Assembly: GCF_000828615.1 (NCBI RefSeq)
Contig: NZ_AP012273.1
Span: 744,001-808,000 of the forward strand
Length of the DNA stretch: 64,000 bases
Direction: 5' to 3'
DNA from: Thiolapillus brandeum
GTDB taxonomy: Bacteria; Pseudomonadota; Gammaproteobacteria; Chromatiales; Chromatiaceae
The translations under genes and the position numbers were made by a program. The notes under the pieces were generated by a model, which saw only the letters and a list, made by a program, of their open reading frames with translations, was not told where the DNA came from and did no database searches. Shown piece after piece: positions 47,336-57,523 of this stretch. The stretch's first letter is position 1; each line of letters starts with the position of its first letter.

Positions 47336-48670
47336 ATGAAAATTACGATATTTGGTACCGGCTATGTCGGCCTGGTAACCGGGGCCTGCCTGGCGGAAGT
47401 GGGCAACGACATTCTTTGCGTGGACATCGATGAGGGGAAGATCGAGGCCCTGAAGCAGGGCATCATTCCCATCTACGAACCGGATCTCGACGCCCTGGTG
47501 GCGCGCAACCTGGCAGCCGGGCGTTTGTCCTTCAGTACAGACGCGCGGGAAGGCGTGGAACATGGCCTGCTGCAATTCATTGCCGTGGGCACCCCGCCGG
47601 ATGAAGATGGCTCTGCCGACCTGCAGCACGTTTTGGTAGTGGCCGAGACCATTGCCGAACACATGAACGACTACCGGGTCATCGTGGACAAGTCCACGGT
47701 GCCCGTGGGCACCGCAGACAAGGTCAGGGAAACCATGGCTGGCGTGCTGGCCGAGCGGGGTGTGGACATGGATTTCGACGTGGTATCCAACCCGGAGTTT
47801 CTCAAGGAAGGCGCTGCGGTGGGCGATTTCATGAAGCCGGACCGCATCATTATCGGCACCGACAACGCGCGTGCTGCGGAGTTGCTGCACCAGCTGTACG
47901 CGCCGTTCAATCGCAATCATGACCGGGTCATCGCCATGGATATCCGTTCTGCCGAGCTGACCAAGTATGCCGCCAATGCCATGCTGGCCACCAAGATCAG
48001 CTTTATGAATGAACTGGCCAACCTGGCCGAAAAGCTGGGGGCAGACATCGAGCAGGTACGACACGGTATTGGCGCGGACAGCCGCATCGGTTATGCCTTC
48101 ATCTATCCCGGCTGCGGTTACGGAGGCTCCTGTTTTCCCAAGGATGTTTCCGCCCTGGAACACACCGCGAATCAAGTGGGCTATCAGGCCCAGCTGCTGG
48201 AAGCGGTGGAAGCCGTCAACAGGCGCCAGAAACAGGTGCTGTGTCAGAAGATCCACGCGCATTTTGAGGGTGATCTGGCGGGCAGGCGTATTGCTCTTTG
48301 GGGGCTGGCCTTCAAACCCAATACCGATGATATGCGCGACGCGCCCAGCCGGGTGCTCATGGAATACCTGTGGGAAGCCGGGGCGGAGGTGGTTGCTTTC
48401 GATCCCGCGGCCATGGATGAAGCCGGACGCATTTACGGTGAACGGGAAGATCTGGTGCTGGTGAACACGCCGGAAGCCGCCGTGCAGGGTGCCGATGCCC
48501 TGGCTGTGGTGACGGAATGGAACATCTTCCGCAGCCCGGATTTCCATGCGTTGCGCAAGGCCCTGAAGTCACCCGTGATATTCGATGGGCGTAATATCTA
48601 TGATCCCGCACAACTCAGGACGGATGGCTTTACCTATTACGGTATTGGCCGCAACCAGGAGAACCTGTAG
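47336..48670 (+). CDS. ugd: UDP-glucose 6-dehydrogenase
   Basis: 444 residues. The NAD-binding start [19 protein letters not shown] and the catalytic Cys266 in YGGSCFPKD are present, with [21 protein letters not shown] and LADFMKPD-like (here [13 protein letters not shown]) between. It oxidises UDP-glucose to UDP-glucuronic acid in two NAD steps. The next gene is the matching 4-epimerase, so this locus makes UDP-galacturonic acid as well. GGAAGG lies just upstream. Confidence 0.95.
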   Translation: MKITIFGTGYVGLVTGACLAEVGNDILCVDIDEGKIEALKQGIIPIYEPDLDALVARNLAAGRLSFSTDAREGVEHGLLQFIAVGTPPDEDGSADLQHVLVVAETIAEHMNDYRVIVDKSTVPVGTADKVRETMAGVLAERGVDMDFDVVSNPEFLKEGAAVGDFMKPDRIIIGTDNARAAELLHQLYAPFNRNHDRVIAMDIRSAELTKYAANAMLATKISFMNELANLAEKLGADIEQVRHGIGADSRIGYAFIYPGCGYGGSCFPKDVSALEHTANQVGYQAQLLEAVEAVNRRQKQVLCQKIHAHFEGDLAGRRIALWGLAFKPNTDDMRDAPSRVLMEYLWEAGAEVVAFDPAAMDEAGRIYGEREDLVLVNTPEAAVQGADALAVVTEWNIFRSPDFHALRKALKSPVIFDGRNIYDPAQLRTDGFTYYGIGRNQENL

Positions 48671-48675
48671 CAGAC

Positions 48676-49680
48676 ATGAAAGTACTCATTACCGGCGCGG
48701 CCGGATTTATTGGCAACGCACTGGCGATACGTCTCCTTGATCGCGGTGATCAGGTCGTCGGCATCGACAACCTCAATGATTATTATGAAGTGTCCCTGAA
48801 ACAGGCGCGCCTGAAGCGGGTGGATGACAACCCCCATTTCGAATTCCGCGAGCTGGATATCGCCAACCGGGAAGGCATGGGTGAACTGTTCGCCGATCAT
48901 TCCTTCGATGCAGTGGTCAACCTGGCGGCTCAGGCCGGGGTGCGCTATTCCCTGGAAAATCCCGATGCCTATGTGGACGCCAACCTGGTGGGGTTCGGCA
49001 ATATTCTCGAAGGCTGCCGCCATGGTGATGTGCAGCACTTGGTGTTTGCCTCGTCCAGTTCCGTGTACGGCGCCAACACACGGCTGCCGTTTTCCGAGCA
49101 TGACAACGTGGACCACCCCGTGTCCCTGTACGCCGCCACCAAGAAGGCCAGTGAACTCATGGCCCACAGCTATGCTCACCTCTACGGCCTGCCCTGTACC
49201 GGGCTGCGCTTTTTCACTGTGTACGGTCCCTGGGGCAGGCCGGACATGGCGTATTTCAGCTTCACGCGCAGGATACTGGCCGGTGAGCCCATCCCCGTAT
49301 TCAATGAAGGACGCATGAAACGTGATTTCACCTACATCGACGATATCGTGGAAGGCGTGGTGCGGGTTATCGACAAGCCGCCCCAGGGGGATCCCGACTG
49401 GAACGGTGATGATCCCGATCCGGCCACCAGCTACGCACCCTACCGGATCTTCAATATCGGCAACAACAATACGGTCCAGCTCCTGGATTTCATCCAGGTG
49501 CTGGAAGACCACCTGGGCGTCAAGGCGCAGATGGACATGCTGCCCATGCAGAATGGTGATGTAACAGCCACTTATGCCAATGTGGATGCCCTACGCGAGG
49601 CGGTGGGTTTCCGGCCCTCGACCAGTGTGGAGGAAGGACTGGGCAAATTCGTGGACTGGTACCGGTCTTTCTACCGATAG
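48676..49680 (+). CDS. UDP-glucuronate 4-epimerase (extended SDR)
   Basis: 334 residues. Nucleotide site LITGAAGFIGNALAIRLLDRG, NDYYEVSLKQARL, catalytic Ser in FASSSSVYGAN, Tyr/Lys in SLYAATKKASE, and FFTVYGPWGRPDMAYFSFTR, which is typical for UDP-glucuronate 4-epimerases. Product is UDP-galacturonic acid. It lies five bases after ugd. Confidence 0.9.
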   Translation: MKVLITGAAGFIGNALAIRLLDRGDQVVGIDNLNDYYEVSLKQARLKRVDDNPHFEFRELDIANREGMGELFADHSFDAVVNLAAQAGVRYSLENPDAYVDANLVGFGNILEGCRHGDVQHLVFASSSSVYGANTRLPFSEHDNVDHPVSLYAATKKASELMAHSYAHLYGLPCTGLRFFTVYGPWGRPDMAYFSFTRRILAGEPIPVFNEGRMKRDFTYIDDIVEGVVRVIDKPPQGDPDWNGDDPDPATSYAPYRIFNIGNNNTVQLLDFIQVLEDHLGVKAQMDMLPMQNGDVTATYANVDALREAVGFRPSTSVEEGLGKFVDWYRSFYR

Positions 49681-49696
49681 GCTCCGGGCATCCCCC

Positions 49697-51454
49697 ATGA
49701 AGCGTTACCTTCACGAAATCTACTACCTGCTGGGAGAGGATCGTTCCAGGCTGCCGCGCATGGTGCTGCTGTTCCTCGCCCTGTCCGTACTGGATCTCGC
49801 CAGCCTGGGGCTGATTGCGCCCTATGTTTCCCTCATTCTCGATCCCGGCTCACTGGATGGCCTGCTGGCGAAAGCTGTCGATGCCGCCGGATTGCCGCGG
49901 GAGCAGGAGACGCTGCTGGTTATCCTCGGTGTGATACTGGTGGGGATTTTCCTGGTGAAGGCCGTGGCTTCCATCCTGATAAACCGGAACATCATCCGTT
50001 TCGGCTTCAACCAGCAAACCCGGTTGCGGTCTTATCTGATGAAGGCCTATCAGAATATGCCTTACGAGCAGTATTTGGGGCGTAACAGCTCTGAATATAT
50101 TCACAGTATCCAGCAGTTGACCAATCAGTACGCAAATGGTGTTGTCATGCCTTTGTTGCGTATGTCCAGTGATGGTGTGGTGGCGCTGGTTATCATCGGT
50201 TTTTTGGCCTGGTCCAATTTTCTGGCACTGGTGATCATGGTCGCACTTTTTGGCATCGTGGCCTTTGCCTATGACCGGATGTATCGAAAGGAGTTGGGCA
50301 CCCTGGGGCGTGATGCCAATGATGCACTGACCAAAATAGTGCGGGGCGTGAATGAGGGAATAGAAGGCTTAAAGGAAACCCGTATTCTGGGTAATGAAAA
50401 GTATTTTTATGACATGGTGCGTGAAGGCGCGGAAGACTATGCAAGGAGTGCTATTCGCAGCCAGGTCATATCCACCGCTCCCCGTTATCTGCTCGAACTG
50501 CTGTTGATCAGTTTTATTGTCCTGCTCGTTGTGCTGACCTTGATGGTCAATGGCAATCTGCAGGAACTGGCGCCTTTGCTCGCGCTGTTTGGCGTGGCGG
50601 CATTGCGCCTGCTGCCCATGATCAGCCTGTTTTCCAATGGATTGCTGCAGCTGCGTTTTAACCGGAAGCCGGTATCCCAGCTCTACGAAGACTTGCAGCA
50701 GGCAAGTGCTGCTTCCGCGAAGCCATGGATGGAATCCGACGATGTTCCGGAAGATAGTTTTGAATCATTGGCATTGGACACTGTGAGCTTCAGCTACTCG
50801 AACATGGAGGCGCATGCGCTAAAAGATGTCAGTATTGATATTCACGCTGGGGAGGCAATTGGATTCATTGGCACTTCGGGCAGCGGAAAGACGACACTTG
50901 TGGATGTCCTTCTGGGATTGTTGACGCCTGATAAGGGTGTAATCCGTTATAACGGTCATCTGCTTACAGATTACATGGCATCCTGGCGTCGGCATGTGGC
51001 TTACCTTCCCCAGCAGGTATTCCTGATAGATGCCAGCGTCAAAAACAATGTGGCGCTTGGTGTGAAAGATGAAGACATAGATCAGCAACGACTGCAGGAA
51101 GCCCTGCGGCAGGCCAGATTGCTTGAACTGGTGGATCAATTGCCACTCGGTGTCGAAACTCTGGTTGGAGAGCGGGGTGTGCGCCTGTCGGGAGGACAGC
51201 GACAGCGAATAGCCCTGGCCCGGGCTTTCTATCATGGGCGTGGAGTGTTGGTGATGGATGAAGCCACGAGCGCGCTCGATGCCGAGACGGAACGTGAGAT
51301 AGTGGATGAAATCAAGAGATTGAAAGGCACCAAGACCATGATCATCGTGGCACATCGCTGGACCACAGTGCAGCATTGTGATCGCATCTACAGGCTGGAA
51401 CGGGGCAGTGTTGTGGCTTCCGGTACTCCCGAGGAAATGCTGCGGGTTTCCTGA
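49697..51454 (+). CDS. ABC transporter, PglK/MsbA-type flippase
   Basis: 585 residues: six-helix membrane half (about residues 20-300) fused to an ABC ATPase with Walker A GTSGSGKTT, signature LSGGQRQR, and Walker B VLVMDEATSALD. The N-terminal part, with YYLLGEDRSRLPRMVLLFLA, resembles PglK, the lipid-linked oligosaccharide flippase of Campylobacter N-glycosylation. Its position amid glycan genes and the absence of a Wzx flippase support a role in moving the undecaprenyl-linked unit across the inner membrane. Confidence 0.82.
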   Translation: MKRYLHEIYYLLGEDRSRLPRMVLLFLALSVLDLASLGLIAPYVSLILDPGSLDGLLAKAVDAAGLPREQETLLVILGVILVGIFLVKAVASILINRNIIRFGFNQQTRLRSYLMKAYQNMPYEQYLGRNSSEYIHSIQQLTNQYANGVVMPLLRMSSDGVVALVIIGFLAWSNFLALVIMVALFGIVAFAYDRMYRKELGTLGRDANDALTKIVRGVNEGIEGLKETRILGNEKYFYDMVREGAEDYARSAIRSQVISTAPRYLLELLLISFIVLLVVLTLMVNGNLQELAPLLALFGVAALRLLPMISLFSNGLLQLRFNRKPVSQLYEDLQQASAASAKPWMESDDVPEDSFESLALDTVSFSYSNMEAHALKDVSIDIHAGEAIGFIGTSGSGKTTLVDVLLGLLTPDKGVIRYNGHLLTDYMASWRRHVAYLPQQVFLIDASVKNNVALGVKDEDIDQQRLQEALRQARLLELVDQLPLGVETLVGERGVRLSGGQRQRIALARAFYHGRGVLVMDEATSALDAETEREIVDEIKRLKGTKTMIIVAHRWTTVQHCDRIYRLERGSVVASGTPEEMLRVS

Positions 51455-51476
51455 ATAATGTTGAAGGCAACAGGTA

Positions 51477-52481
51477 ATGAGAAACAAGAAAATACTGGTT
51501 ACAGGCGCCGATGGTTTTATTGGCTCACATCTCGTCGAGTCCCTGGTGAGGGCAGGTCATGATGTGCGGGCCTTCGTGCTTTACAACTCCTTCAATAGCT
51601 GGGGATGGCTGGACCAGTGCTCTGCGGATGTGGCCGGTCACTTCGAAGTGTTTGCAGGCGATATACGCGACCCAAACGGTGTGCGCACGGCCATGAAAGG
51701 ATGTGATGGCGTGTTGCATCTTGCGGCTCTGATTGCCATACCTTTTTCCTACCATTCACCGGATACTTACGTCGATACCAATATCAAGGGTACGCTGAAC
51801 GTGGTGCAGGCTGCACGTGATCTGGAAGTGGCAAGGGTGGTACAGACCTCCACCAGTGAAGTTTATGGTACGGCACGCTACGTGCCTATTGACGAGGCGC
51901 ATCCCCTGCAGGGGCAATCACCTTATTCCGCCAGCAAGATCGGCGCAGATCAGATTGCCATGTCATTCCACAGCGCTTTTGACACTCCTGTTGTTTTGCT
52001 CAGGCCGTTCAATACCTACGGTCCGCGACAGTCTGCGCGAGCCGTTATTCCTACAATCATCACCCAAATTGCCAATGGGCAGCGACGCATCAAACTGGGT
52101 TCCCTGTATCCCACGCGGGATTTCAGTTACGTGGAGGATACCGCAAGAGGCTTCATGGCGGCGCTGGAAGCGCCCAAGGCCATAGGTGAGGTGATCAATA
52201 TCGGCAGCGGCTTTGAGATCAACATTGGCGATACTGCCAGGGCAATCGCTGAAGAGATGGGCGTGGAAATAGAGATTGTCACTGATGATCAGCGCCTGCG
52301 CCCGGAGAAAAGCGAGGTGGAGCGCCTGTGGGCGGATAACAGCAGGGCTGCACAACTGCTGGGCTGGACACCTGCCTATGGCGGCAGGGAAGGATTTGGC
52401 CGTGGACTTGGTGAAACCATTGCCTGGTTTGAGGATAAGGAAAACCTCCGACAGTACAAGAGCCACCTGTACAATATTTGA
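51477..52481 (+). CDS. legB: LegB-type UDP-sugar 4,6-dehydratase
   Basis: 334-residue extended SDR: VTGADGFIGSHLVESLVRAG, then FVLYNSFNSWGWLDQ, HLAALIAIPFSYHSPDTYVD, catalytic TSTSEVYGTA and Tyr/Lys in PYSASKIGADQIA. These stretches are the hallmark of LegB, the enzyme that dehydrates UDP-GlcNAc or GDP-GlcNAc in the legionaminic acid pathway. It opens the nonulosonic acid unit, followed five bases later by legC. Confidence 0.9.
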   Translation: MRNKKILVTGADGFIGSHLVESLVRAGHDVRAFVLYNSFNSWGWLDQCSADVAGHFEVFAGDIRDPNGVRTAMKGCDGVLHLAALIAIPFSYHSPDTYVDTNIKGTLNVVQAARDLEVARVVQTSTSEVYGTARYVPIDEAHPLQGQSPYSASKIGADQIAMSFHSAFDTPVVLLRPFNTYGPRQSARAVIPTIITQIANGQRRIKLGSLYPTRDFSYVEDTARGFMAALEAPKAIGEVINIGSGFEINIGDTARAIAEEMGVEIEIVTDDQRLRPEKSEVERLWADNSRAAQLLGWTPAYGGREGFGRGLGETIAWFEDKENLRQYKSHLYNI

Positions 52482-52485
52482 TTCC

Positions 52486-53667
52486 ATGAGTAATGACGGA
52501 AATAATCTGGCGGCTGCAATCGTTACCACCATTCGTGATGTTGTGGGCGAGGGTGACAAAGTGCTGCACGAGCCTGTTTTCCGGGGCAACGAATGGGCCT
52601 GTCTGAAAGAATGCCTGGATTCCGGCTATGTATCTTCCGTCGGTGAATTCGTCAGCCGTTTTGAAGAAGCCTTGCAGGACTACACCGGCGCAGCCCATGC
52701 CATTGCCGTGGTAAATGGTACCGAAGCTTTGCACATGGCATTGTTGCTAGCCGGGGTGGAGCCAAATGATGAAGTGCTGGTGCCGGCACTGAGCTTCATT
52801 GCCACGGCAAATGCTGTCACTTATTGTGGCGCCGTTCCCCATTTCGTGGATAGTGAAGGGGAGAGCCTGGGCATAGATGCTGAGAAGCTGCGTGATTATC
52901 TTGCCTCTATCGCCAGACAGCAGAATGGTATTTGTTTGAACCGCCACACCGGGAGAGTGATAAGGGCTCTGGTTCCCATGCATGTGTTTGGTCACATGTG
53001 CGATATGGACGCCTTGCTGGCCGTGGCGGAGGAATATGGTTTGGTTGTGGTGGAGGATGCCGCCGAGGCGTTGGGCAGTTTTCGTGACGGCAGCCACGCT
53101 GGCACCAGGGGACTGTTCGGAATACTCAGTTTCAATGGCAACAAGATACTCACAACGGGGGGTGGCGGCGCCATTCTTACCAATAATGCAACCTTGGCCA
53201 CCAAGGCCAGGCACCTGACTACCACGGCAAAGCTGCCGCATCCCTGGCGTTATCGTCATGATGCGGTGGGCTACAATTGCCGTATGCCCAATATCAATGC
53301 GGCTTTGGGCTACGCCCAATTGGAACAGCTCCCCGTTTTTGTAGAGAACAAACGTAAATTGTTTGCGCGCTACCACGACGCCTTTTCTTCCATGCCTGAT
53401 GTGAAGATCTTGCAGGAGCCGGCGGGTTGCCACAGCAATTACTGGCTGCAAACCCTGATGCTGGCCCCAGACCAGGCCGGGCAACAGGAAACGCTGCTGG
53501 AGTATGCCCAAGACCAGGGACTCAAGCTGCGTCCCGCCTGGGAATTGCTTAATCATCAGACACCATATAGCGATATGCCCTCCATGCCGACGGATGTGGC
53601 TGAAGCACTTCAGCAAAGGCTGATCAATCTTCCCAGCGGCGCAGATTTGGGAGGGGATCATGTCTGA
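52486..53667 (+). CDS. legC: LegC-type aminotransferase
   Basis: 393 residues of the DegT/DnrJ/EryC1/StrS family. PLP Lys220 is in SFNGNKILTTGGGG; the PLP-ring Asp lies in VVVEDAAEALGS. It aminates the 4-keto sugar made by LegB. LegC-type N-terminus: DKVLHEPVFRGNEWACLKEC. I chose ATG at 52486, right after the legB stop; the open frame extends farther upstream within legB but is not homologous. Overlaps the acyltransferase gene by eight bases. Confidence 0.9.
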   Translation: MSNDGNNLAAAIVTTIRDVVGEGDKVLHEPVFRGNEWACLKECLDSGYVSSVGEFVSRFEEALQDYTGAAHAIAVVNGTEALHMALLLAGVEPNDEVLVPALSFIATANAVTYCGAVPHFVDSEGESLGIDAEKLRDYLASIARQQNGICLNRHTGRVIRALVPMHVFGHMCDMDALLAVAEEYGLVVVEDAAEALGSFRDGSHAGTRGLFGILSFNGNKILTTGGGGAILTNNATLATKARHLTTTAKLPHPWRYRHDAVGYNCRMPNINAALGYAQLEQLPVFVENKRKLFARYHDAFSSMPDVKILQEPAGCHSNYWLQTLMLAPDQAGQQETLLEYAQDQGLKLRPAWELLNHQTPYSDMPSMPTDVAEALQQRLINLPSGADLGGDHV

Positions 53668-54286
53668 GAGTGGCCTGATATTGTTGGGGGCGGGCGGTCA
53701 TGCACGGGCCTGCATTGACGTTATAGAGCAAGTGCCGGGTTTTAAACTTGGTGGGCTGGTGGGCGAAGCCGGGGAAGTGGGAAGGAAAGTACTGGATTAC
53801 CCCGTGCTTGCCACGGATGCAGATTTGCCTGTGCTGCGTCAGCAGTATGAGTGTGCCCTGGTGGCGGTGGGCCAGATTCACACAGCCAAGTTGCGCCGGC
53901 AACTTTTCAGCCGGGCGGAAGCCGCAGGTTTTCATTTGCCGGTAATCATTTCTCCCCATGCCTGGGTGTCACGGCACGCAAGCTTGGCTGAGGGAACCAT
54001 CGTCATGCACGGTGCCATTGTCAATGCCGGCGCCAGTATCGGTCGTAACTGCATTATCAACAGCCATGCCCTGGTGGAGCACGACGCACAGGTGGCGGAT
54101 CATTGCCATATTTCCACTGCAGCGGTTCTCAATGGTGGAGTGACGGTTGAGCAGGGTTGTTTCGTCGGTAGCGGCAGCATAGTCAGGGAAGGTGTTCGGC
54201 TGGGAGAAAATAGCCTGGTTGGCATGGGCGCGATGATTCGTCATGATCTGGCAGCCGGTGACCGGGTCCCGGGGGGGCGAAAGTGA
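53660..54286 (+). CDS. NeuD/PglD-like sugar O/N-acyltransferase
   Basis: 208 residues. A Rossmann-like N-terminal part (LILLGAGGHARACIDVIE) binds the sugar nucleotide, and the second half is a left-handed beta helix (hexapeptide repeats such as HASLAEGTIVMHGAIVNAGA, CIINSHALVEHD). PglD and NeuD have the same layout, with a catalytic His in HALVEHD. Placed between legC and legI it fits the N-acetyltransferase step (LegH) of legionaminic acid synthesis. NeuD-type O-acetylation is the alternative. Its TGA overlaps the GTG of legI. Confidence 0.83.
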   Translation: MSESGLILLGAGGHARACIDVIEQVPGFKLGGLVGEAGEVGRKVLDYPVLATDADLPVLRQQYECALVAVGQIHTAKLRRQLFSRAEAAGFHLPVIISPHAWVSRHASLAEGTIVMHGAIVNAGASIGRNCIINSHALVEHDAQVADHCHISTAAVLNGGVTVEQGCFVGSGSIVREGVRLGENSLVGMGAMIRHDLAAGDRVPGGRK

Positions 54287-55287
54287 GTAAGACACTGATC
54301 ATTGCCGAAGCCGGTGTCAACCATAACGGTTCTCTGGAAACCGCCCTGGCCCTGGTGGATGCTGCTGCGGCAGCGGGGGCGGATGTGGTCAAGTTCCAGA
54401 CCTTCCAAGCGCAACACCTGGTTACTGCCACCGCGCCGAAAGCGGCTTACCAGGAACAGGATGGGCAGGGGGAGAAAAGCCAGTACCAGATGCTAGGCAA
54501 GCTTGAACTGAGCCGGGAAATGCACCTGGTGTTGGGTAAACGATGCAAGGAGCAAGGTGTCGCCTTCAATTCCACGGCTTTCGATACGGAGAGCATGGAT
54601 ATGCTGGTATCCATGGGAATGGACTTTATCAAGATTCCCTCGGGTGAGATCACCAATTATCCCTACTTGTGCCACGCCGCCCAGCAGGGCTTGCCCATAC
54701 TGCTTTCCACGGGTATGTCGAACATGGAAGACATACGCCAGGCCCTGGCCGTATTGGAGGACAATGGCATGGACAGGCAGCAGATTACCCTGCTGCACTG
54801 CCACACGGATTACCCCACCCGTATGGAAGATGTAAACCTTAGGGCCATGACCAGCATGTACTCGGCCTTCGGTATGCCGGTGGGGTATTCCGATCATACC
54901 CTGGGACTGGAAGTGCCCATTGCAGCAGTAGCTCTCGGCGCGGTAGTCATCGAAAAACACTTCACCCTGGGCCGGGATATGCCGGGGCCGGATCACGCCG
55001 CCAGTCTGGAGCCGGAAGAGTTGCGCCAGATGGTGCAGGCCATCCGTAACATAGAAATGGCCCTTGGTGATGGTGTCAAGCAACCAACGGCACGTGAACA
55101 GGCTATGCAAGCAGTGGCGCGCCGCTCTATTGTCGCTGCCTGTCCCATCCGCGCCGGTGAGCCCTTCACTGAATATAATCTTGCCGCCAAGCGACCTGGA
55201 ACTGGTATCTCACCCATGTACTGGAAAGAATTGATGGGTAAGCCCGCCAAGCGGGACTATGATGCTGATGAGATTATAGAACCATGA
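54283..55287 (+). CDS. legI: LegI/NeuB-type nonulosonic acid synthase
   Basis: 334 residues. The NeuB barrel starts IIAEAGVNHNGSLETALALVD with KFQTFQAQHLVT; metal and substrate residues are in FIKIPSGEITNYPYL, GMSNMEDI and HCHTDYPT; a C-terminal antifreeze-like SAF domain (CPIRAGEPFTEYNLAAKRPG) caps the active site. It condenses the hexose with PEP to form legionaminic (or related) acid. Starts at GTG overlapping the previous stop. Confidence 0.92.
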   Translation: MSKTLIIAEAGVNHNGSLETALALVDAAAAAGADVVKFQTFQAQHLVTATAPKAAYQEQDGQGEKSQYQMLGKLELSREMHLVLGKRCKEQGVAFNSTAFDTESMDMLVSMGMDFIKIPSGEITNYPYLCHAAQQGLPILLSTGMSNMEDIRQALAVLEDNGMDRQQITLLHCHTDYPTRMEDVNLRAMTSMYSAFGMPVGYSDHTLGLEVPIAAVALGAVVIEKHFTLGRDMPGPDHAASLEPEELRQMVQAIRNIEMALGDGVKQPTAREQAMQAVARRSIVAACPIRAGEPFTEYNLAAKRPGTGISPMYWKELMGKPAKRDYDADEIIEP

Positions 55288-56468
55288 GCAGGAAGGTCTG
55301 TGTACTTACCAGTACCCGGGCAGACTATGGCCTGTTGCGCTGGTTGATGAAAGAAGTCTCCTCCTCGCTGCGCCTGGAACTGCAAGTCATTGCAGCGGGC
55401 ATGCACTTATCTGAAAAATATGGTCAGACTTGGCATGAGATAGAAGACGATGGCTTTAACATCGATGAAAGGGTTTCCATGGATCTCGAGGAAGATTCTC
55501 CGCTTGCCGTATCCAGAGCCATGGGGCAGGCGCTGATCGGTTTTGCTGGTGCCCTGGACAAGCTACAACCCGATATTCTGATGCTGCTGGGCGACCGGTT
55601 TGAAATATTGGCCGCCGCTTCCGCTGCGCTGTTGGCGGGTATTCCTGTCGGGCATATTCATGGCGGAGAAGTCACAGAGGGGGCCATGGACGAATCTTTG
55701 CGCCATGCCATCACCAAGATGTCGCAGCTGCATTTTGTTGCTGCCCGATCCTACCAGCGTCGCGTACTACAAATGGGAGAAATCCCGGAGCAGGTGTACC
55801 TGGTGGGTGGCCTTGGCGTTGATGCCATCCAGCGCCAGCCGTTGTTGAAAAGATCTGAGTTGGAAAAAAGCCTGGGGCATGCTCTGGGAAAATCCAACCT
55901 GCTGGTGACCTGGCATCCTGAAACCCTGCTGGATTCCGCTGCCGGATCCGGATCCCTGGACGCTTTGCTGGCGGTGCTCGAAGAACAAAAGAATACGCAC
56001 ATTATCATTACGCTGCCCAATGCCGATCCTGGTAATAACTTGATTCGGCAGCGTATGGAAGACTTTGCGGCGTCTCACGAACACGTGTTTGCCCATGCTT
56101 CCCTGGGACAATTGCGCTACCTGTCCCTGTTGAAGATCGCCGATGCCGTGCTGGGGAATTCCTCCAGTGGCCTGCTGGAAGCGCCCACGCTGGGCACACC
56201 GACGGTTAATATCGGCGACCGTCAACGAGGCCGGTTAAGAGCAGACAGCGTCATCGATTGCAAAGGCTACCGTCAGGATATTCGCGCGGCTCTGGACAAA
56301 GCCATGTCTCCCGCTTTCCAGGAAATGGCAGCGAATGTCGAAAATCCCTATGGTCGGGGTGGTGCTGCCAGCCGTATTGTTGAGATACTGGAATCCCTGT
56401 CCCTGGATGGGCTGCTCCTCAAACCCTTCAACGACCTTTCTTTCGAGATGCCGGAGACAAGCCGATGA
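55284..56468 (+). CDS. legG: LegG/NeuC-type UDP-sugar 2-epimerase (hydrolysing)
   Basis: 394 residues in the NeuC family: VLTSTRADYGLLRWLMKEV at the N-terminus, GDRFEILAAASAALLAGIP, GHIHGGEVTEGAMDESLRHA, and the C-terminal GNSSSGLLEAPTLGTPTVNIG. It epimerises and hydrolyses the UDP-linked bacillosamine derivative, giving the free sugar used by LegI. The ATG overlaps the legI stop (ATGA). Confidence 0.92.
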   Translation: MSRKVCVLTSTRADYGLLRWLMKEVSSSLRLELQVIAAGMHLSEKYGQTWHEIEDDGFNIDERVSMDLEEDSPLAVSRAMGQALIGFAGALDKLQPDILMLLGDRFEILAAASAALLAGIPVGHIHGGEVTEGAMDESLRHAITKMSQLHFVAARSYQRRVLQMGEIPEQVYLVGGLGVDAIQRQPLLKRSELEKSLGHALGKSNLLVTWHPETLLDSAAGSGSLDALLAVLEEQKNTHIIITLPNADPGNNLIRQRMEDFAASHEHVFAHASLGQLRYLSLLKIADAVLGNSSSGLLEAPTLGTPTVNIGDRQRGRLRADSVIDCKGYRQDIRAALDKAMSPAFQEMAANVENPYGRGGAASRIVEILESLSLDGLLLKPFNDLSFEMPETSR

Positions 56469-57523
56469 CCACGACTGCTTCCTGGAAGAATACACTGCTT
56501 GGCCAGGATGCCAGCCTCAGGGAGGCTATAGAAAATCTCGACCACAGCGGCCTGCAGATCGTGCTGGTGGTGGATGCCCAAGGCCTATTGCAGGGTACTG
56601 TCACTGATGGCGATATACGCCGGGGCCTGCTGCGCGGACTCACCCTGGAAAACTCCATAAACGAGATTATTCACCGGGATGCCTTTGTGGTGCCGCCTGA
56701 TATGGACAGGAAAACTGTGCTGGCCCTGATGCAGGCAAACGAGATCCGGCAACTGCCCATCGTGGATGAACAACGCCGGGTTTTGGGTTTGCATCTTTGG
56801 AATAAACTGGCCGCGCCTGCCCCCCGACACAATACCATGGTCATCATGGCCGGAGGCCAGGGAAGTCGGCTTCGGCCTCATACAGAGAACTGCCCCAAGC
56901 CGCTGCTGCCAGTGGCGGGCAAGCCGATGCTGGAACACATCATCCTGCGGGCCAAAGAAGATGGCTTTCGTCGTTTTGTGCTGGCGCTACATTATCTGGG
57001 ACATATGGTGGTGGATCATTTCGGCAATGGAGAGGCCCTGGATGTGGAGATCAGCTACATCCGTGAACCCGCTCCCATGGGCACGGCTGGTGCCTTGGGC
57101 TTGCTCGATCCTCTGCCCGGCGAGGCCCTGGTGGTCACAAACGGGGATGTCCTCACGGATATCAGTTATGGTGACCTGCTGGATTTTCACCGGCATCACG
57201 GGGCAGCAGCCACCATGGCCGTGCGCAGTCACGAGTGGCAGAACCCTTTCGGCGTGGTCAACACCCAGGGTGTGGAAATCGTCTCCATCGATGAAAAACC
57301 CGTTTACCGCAGCCATATCAACGCGGGCATCTATGTGCTGGAGCCTGATCTGCTCATGAGCCTGAAAGGGAAAGGGCGCATGGACATGCCAGAACTGTTT
57401 ATCGAACAGCGGCAGCAGGGCCAGCGGGTGCTGGCCTACCCCATGCACGAACCCTGGCTGGATGTGGGGCGTGAACAGGACTTGCTGCGTGCACGGGATG
57501 AACGGGGAGAAGGCAAGTCGTGA
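56465..57523 (+). CDS. PtmE-like CBS-domain nucleotidyltransferase
   Basis: 352 residues. Residues 1-115 contain two CBS motifs (IVLVVDAQGLLQGTVTDGDI, RQLPIVDEQRRVLGL). The remaining part is an NTP-transferase: MAGGQGSRLRPHTENCPKPL, KPMLEHII, and INAGIYVLEPDLL. PtmE of Campylobacter, which makes GDP-glucosamine for legionaminic acid, has this CBS plus guanylyltransferase layout. The place between legG and legF supports the same job. Its stop overlaps the start of legF. Confidence 0.85.
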   Translation: MTTTASWKNTLLGQDASLREAIENLDHSGLQIVLVVDAQGLLQGTVTDGDIRRGLLRGLTLENSINEIIHRDAFVVPPDMDRKTVLALMQANEIRQLPIVDEQRRVLGLHLWNKLAAPAPRHNTMVIMAGGQGSRLRPHTENCPKPLLPVAGKPMLEHIILRAKEDGFRRFVLALHYLGHMVVDHFGNGEALDVEISYIREPAPMGTAGALGLLDPLPGEALVVTNGDVLTDISYGDLLDFHRHHGAAATMAVRSHEWQNPFGVVNTQGVEIVSIDEKPVYRSHINAGIYVLEPDLLMSLKGKGRMDMPELFIEQRQQGQRVLAYPMHEPWLDVGREQDLLRARDERGEGKS

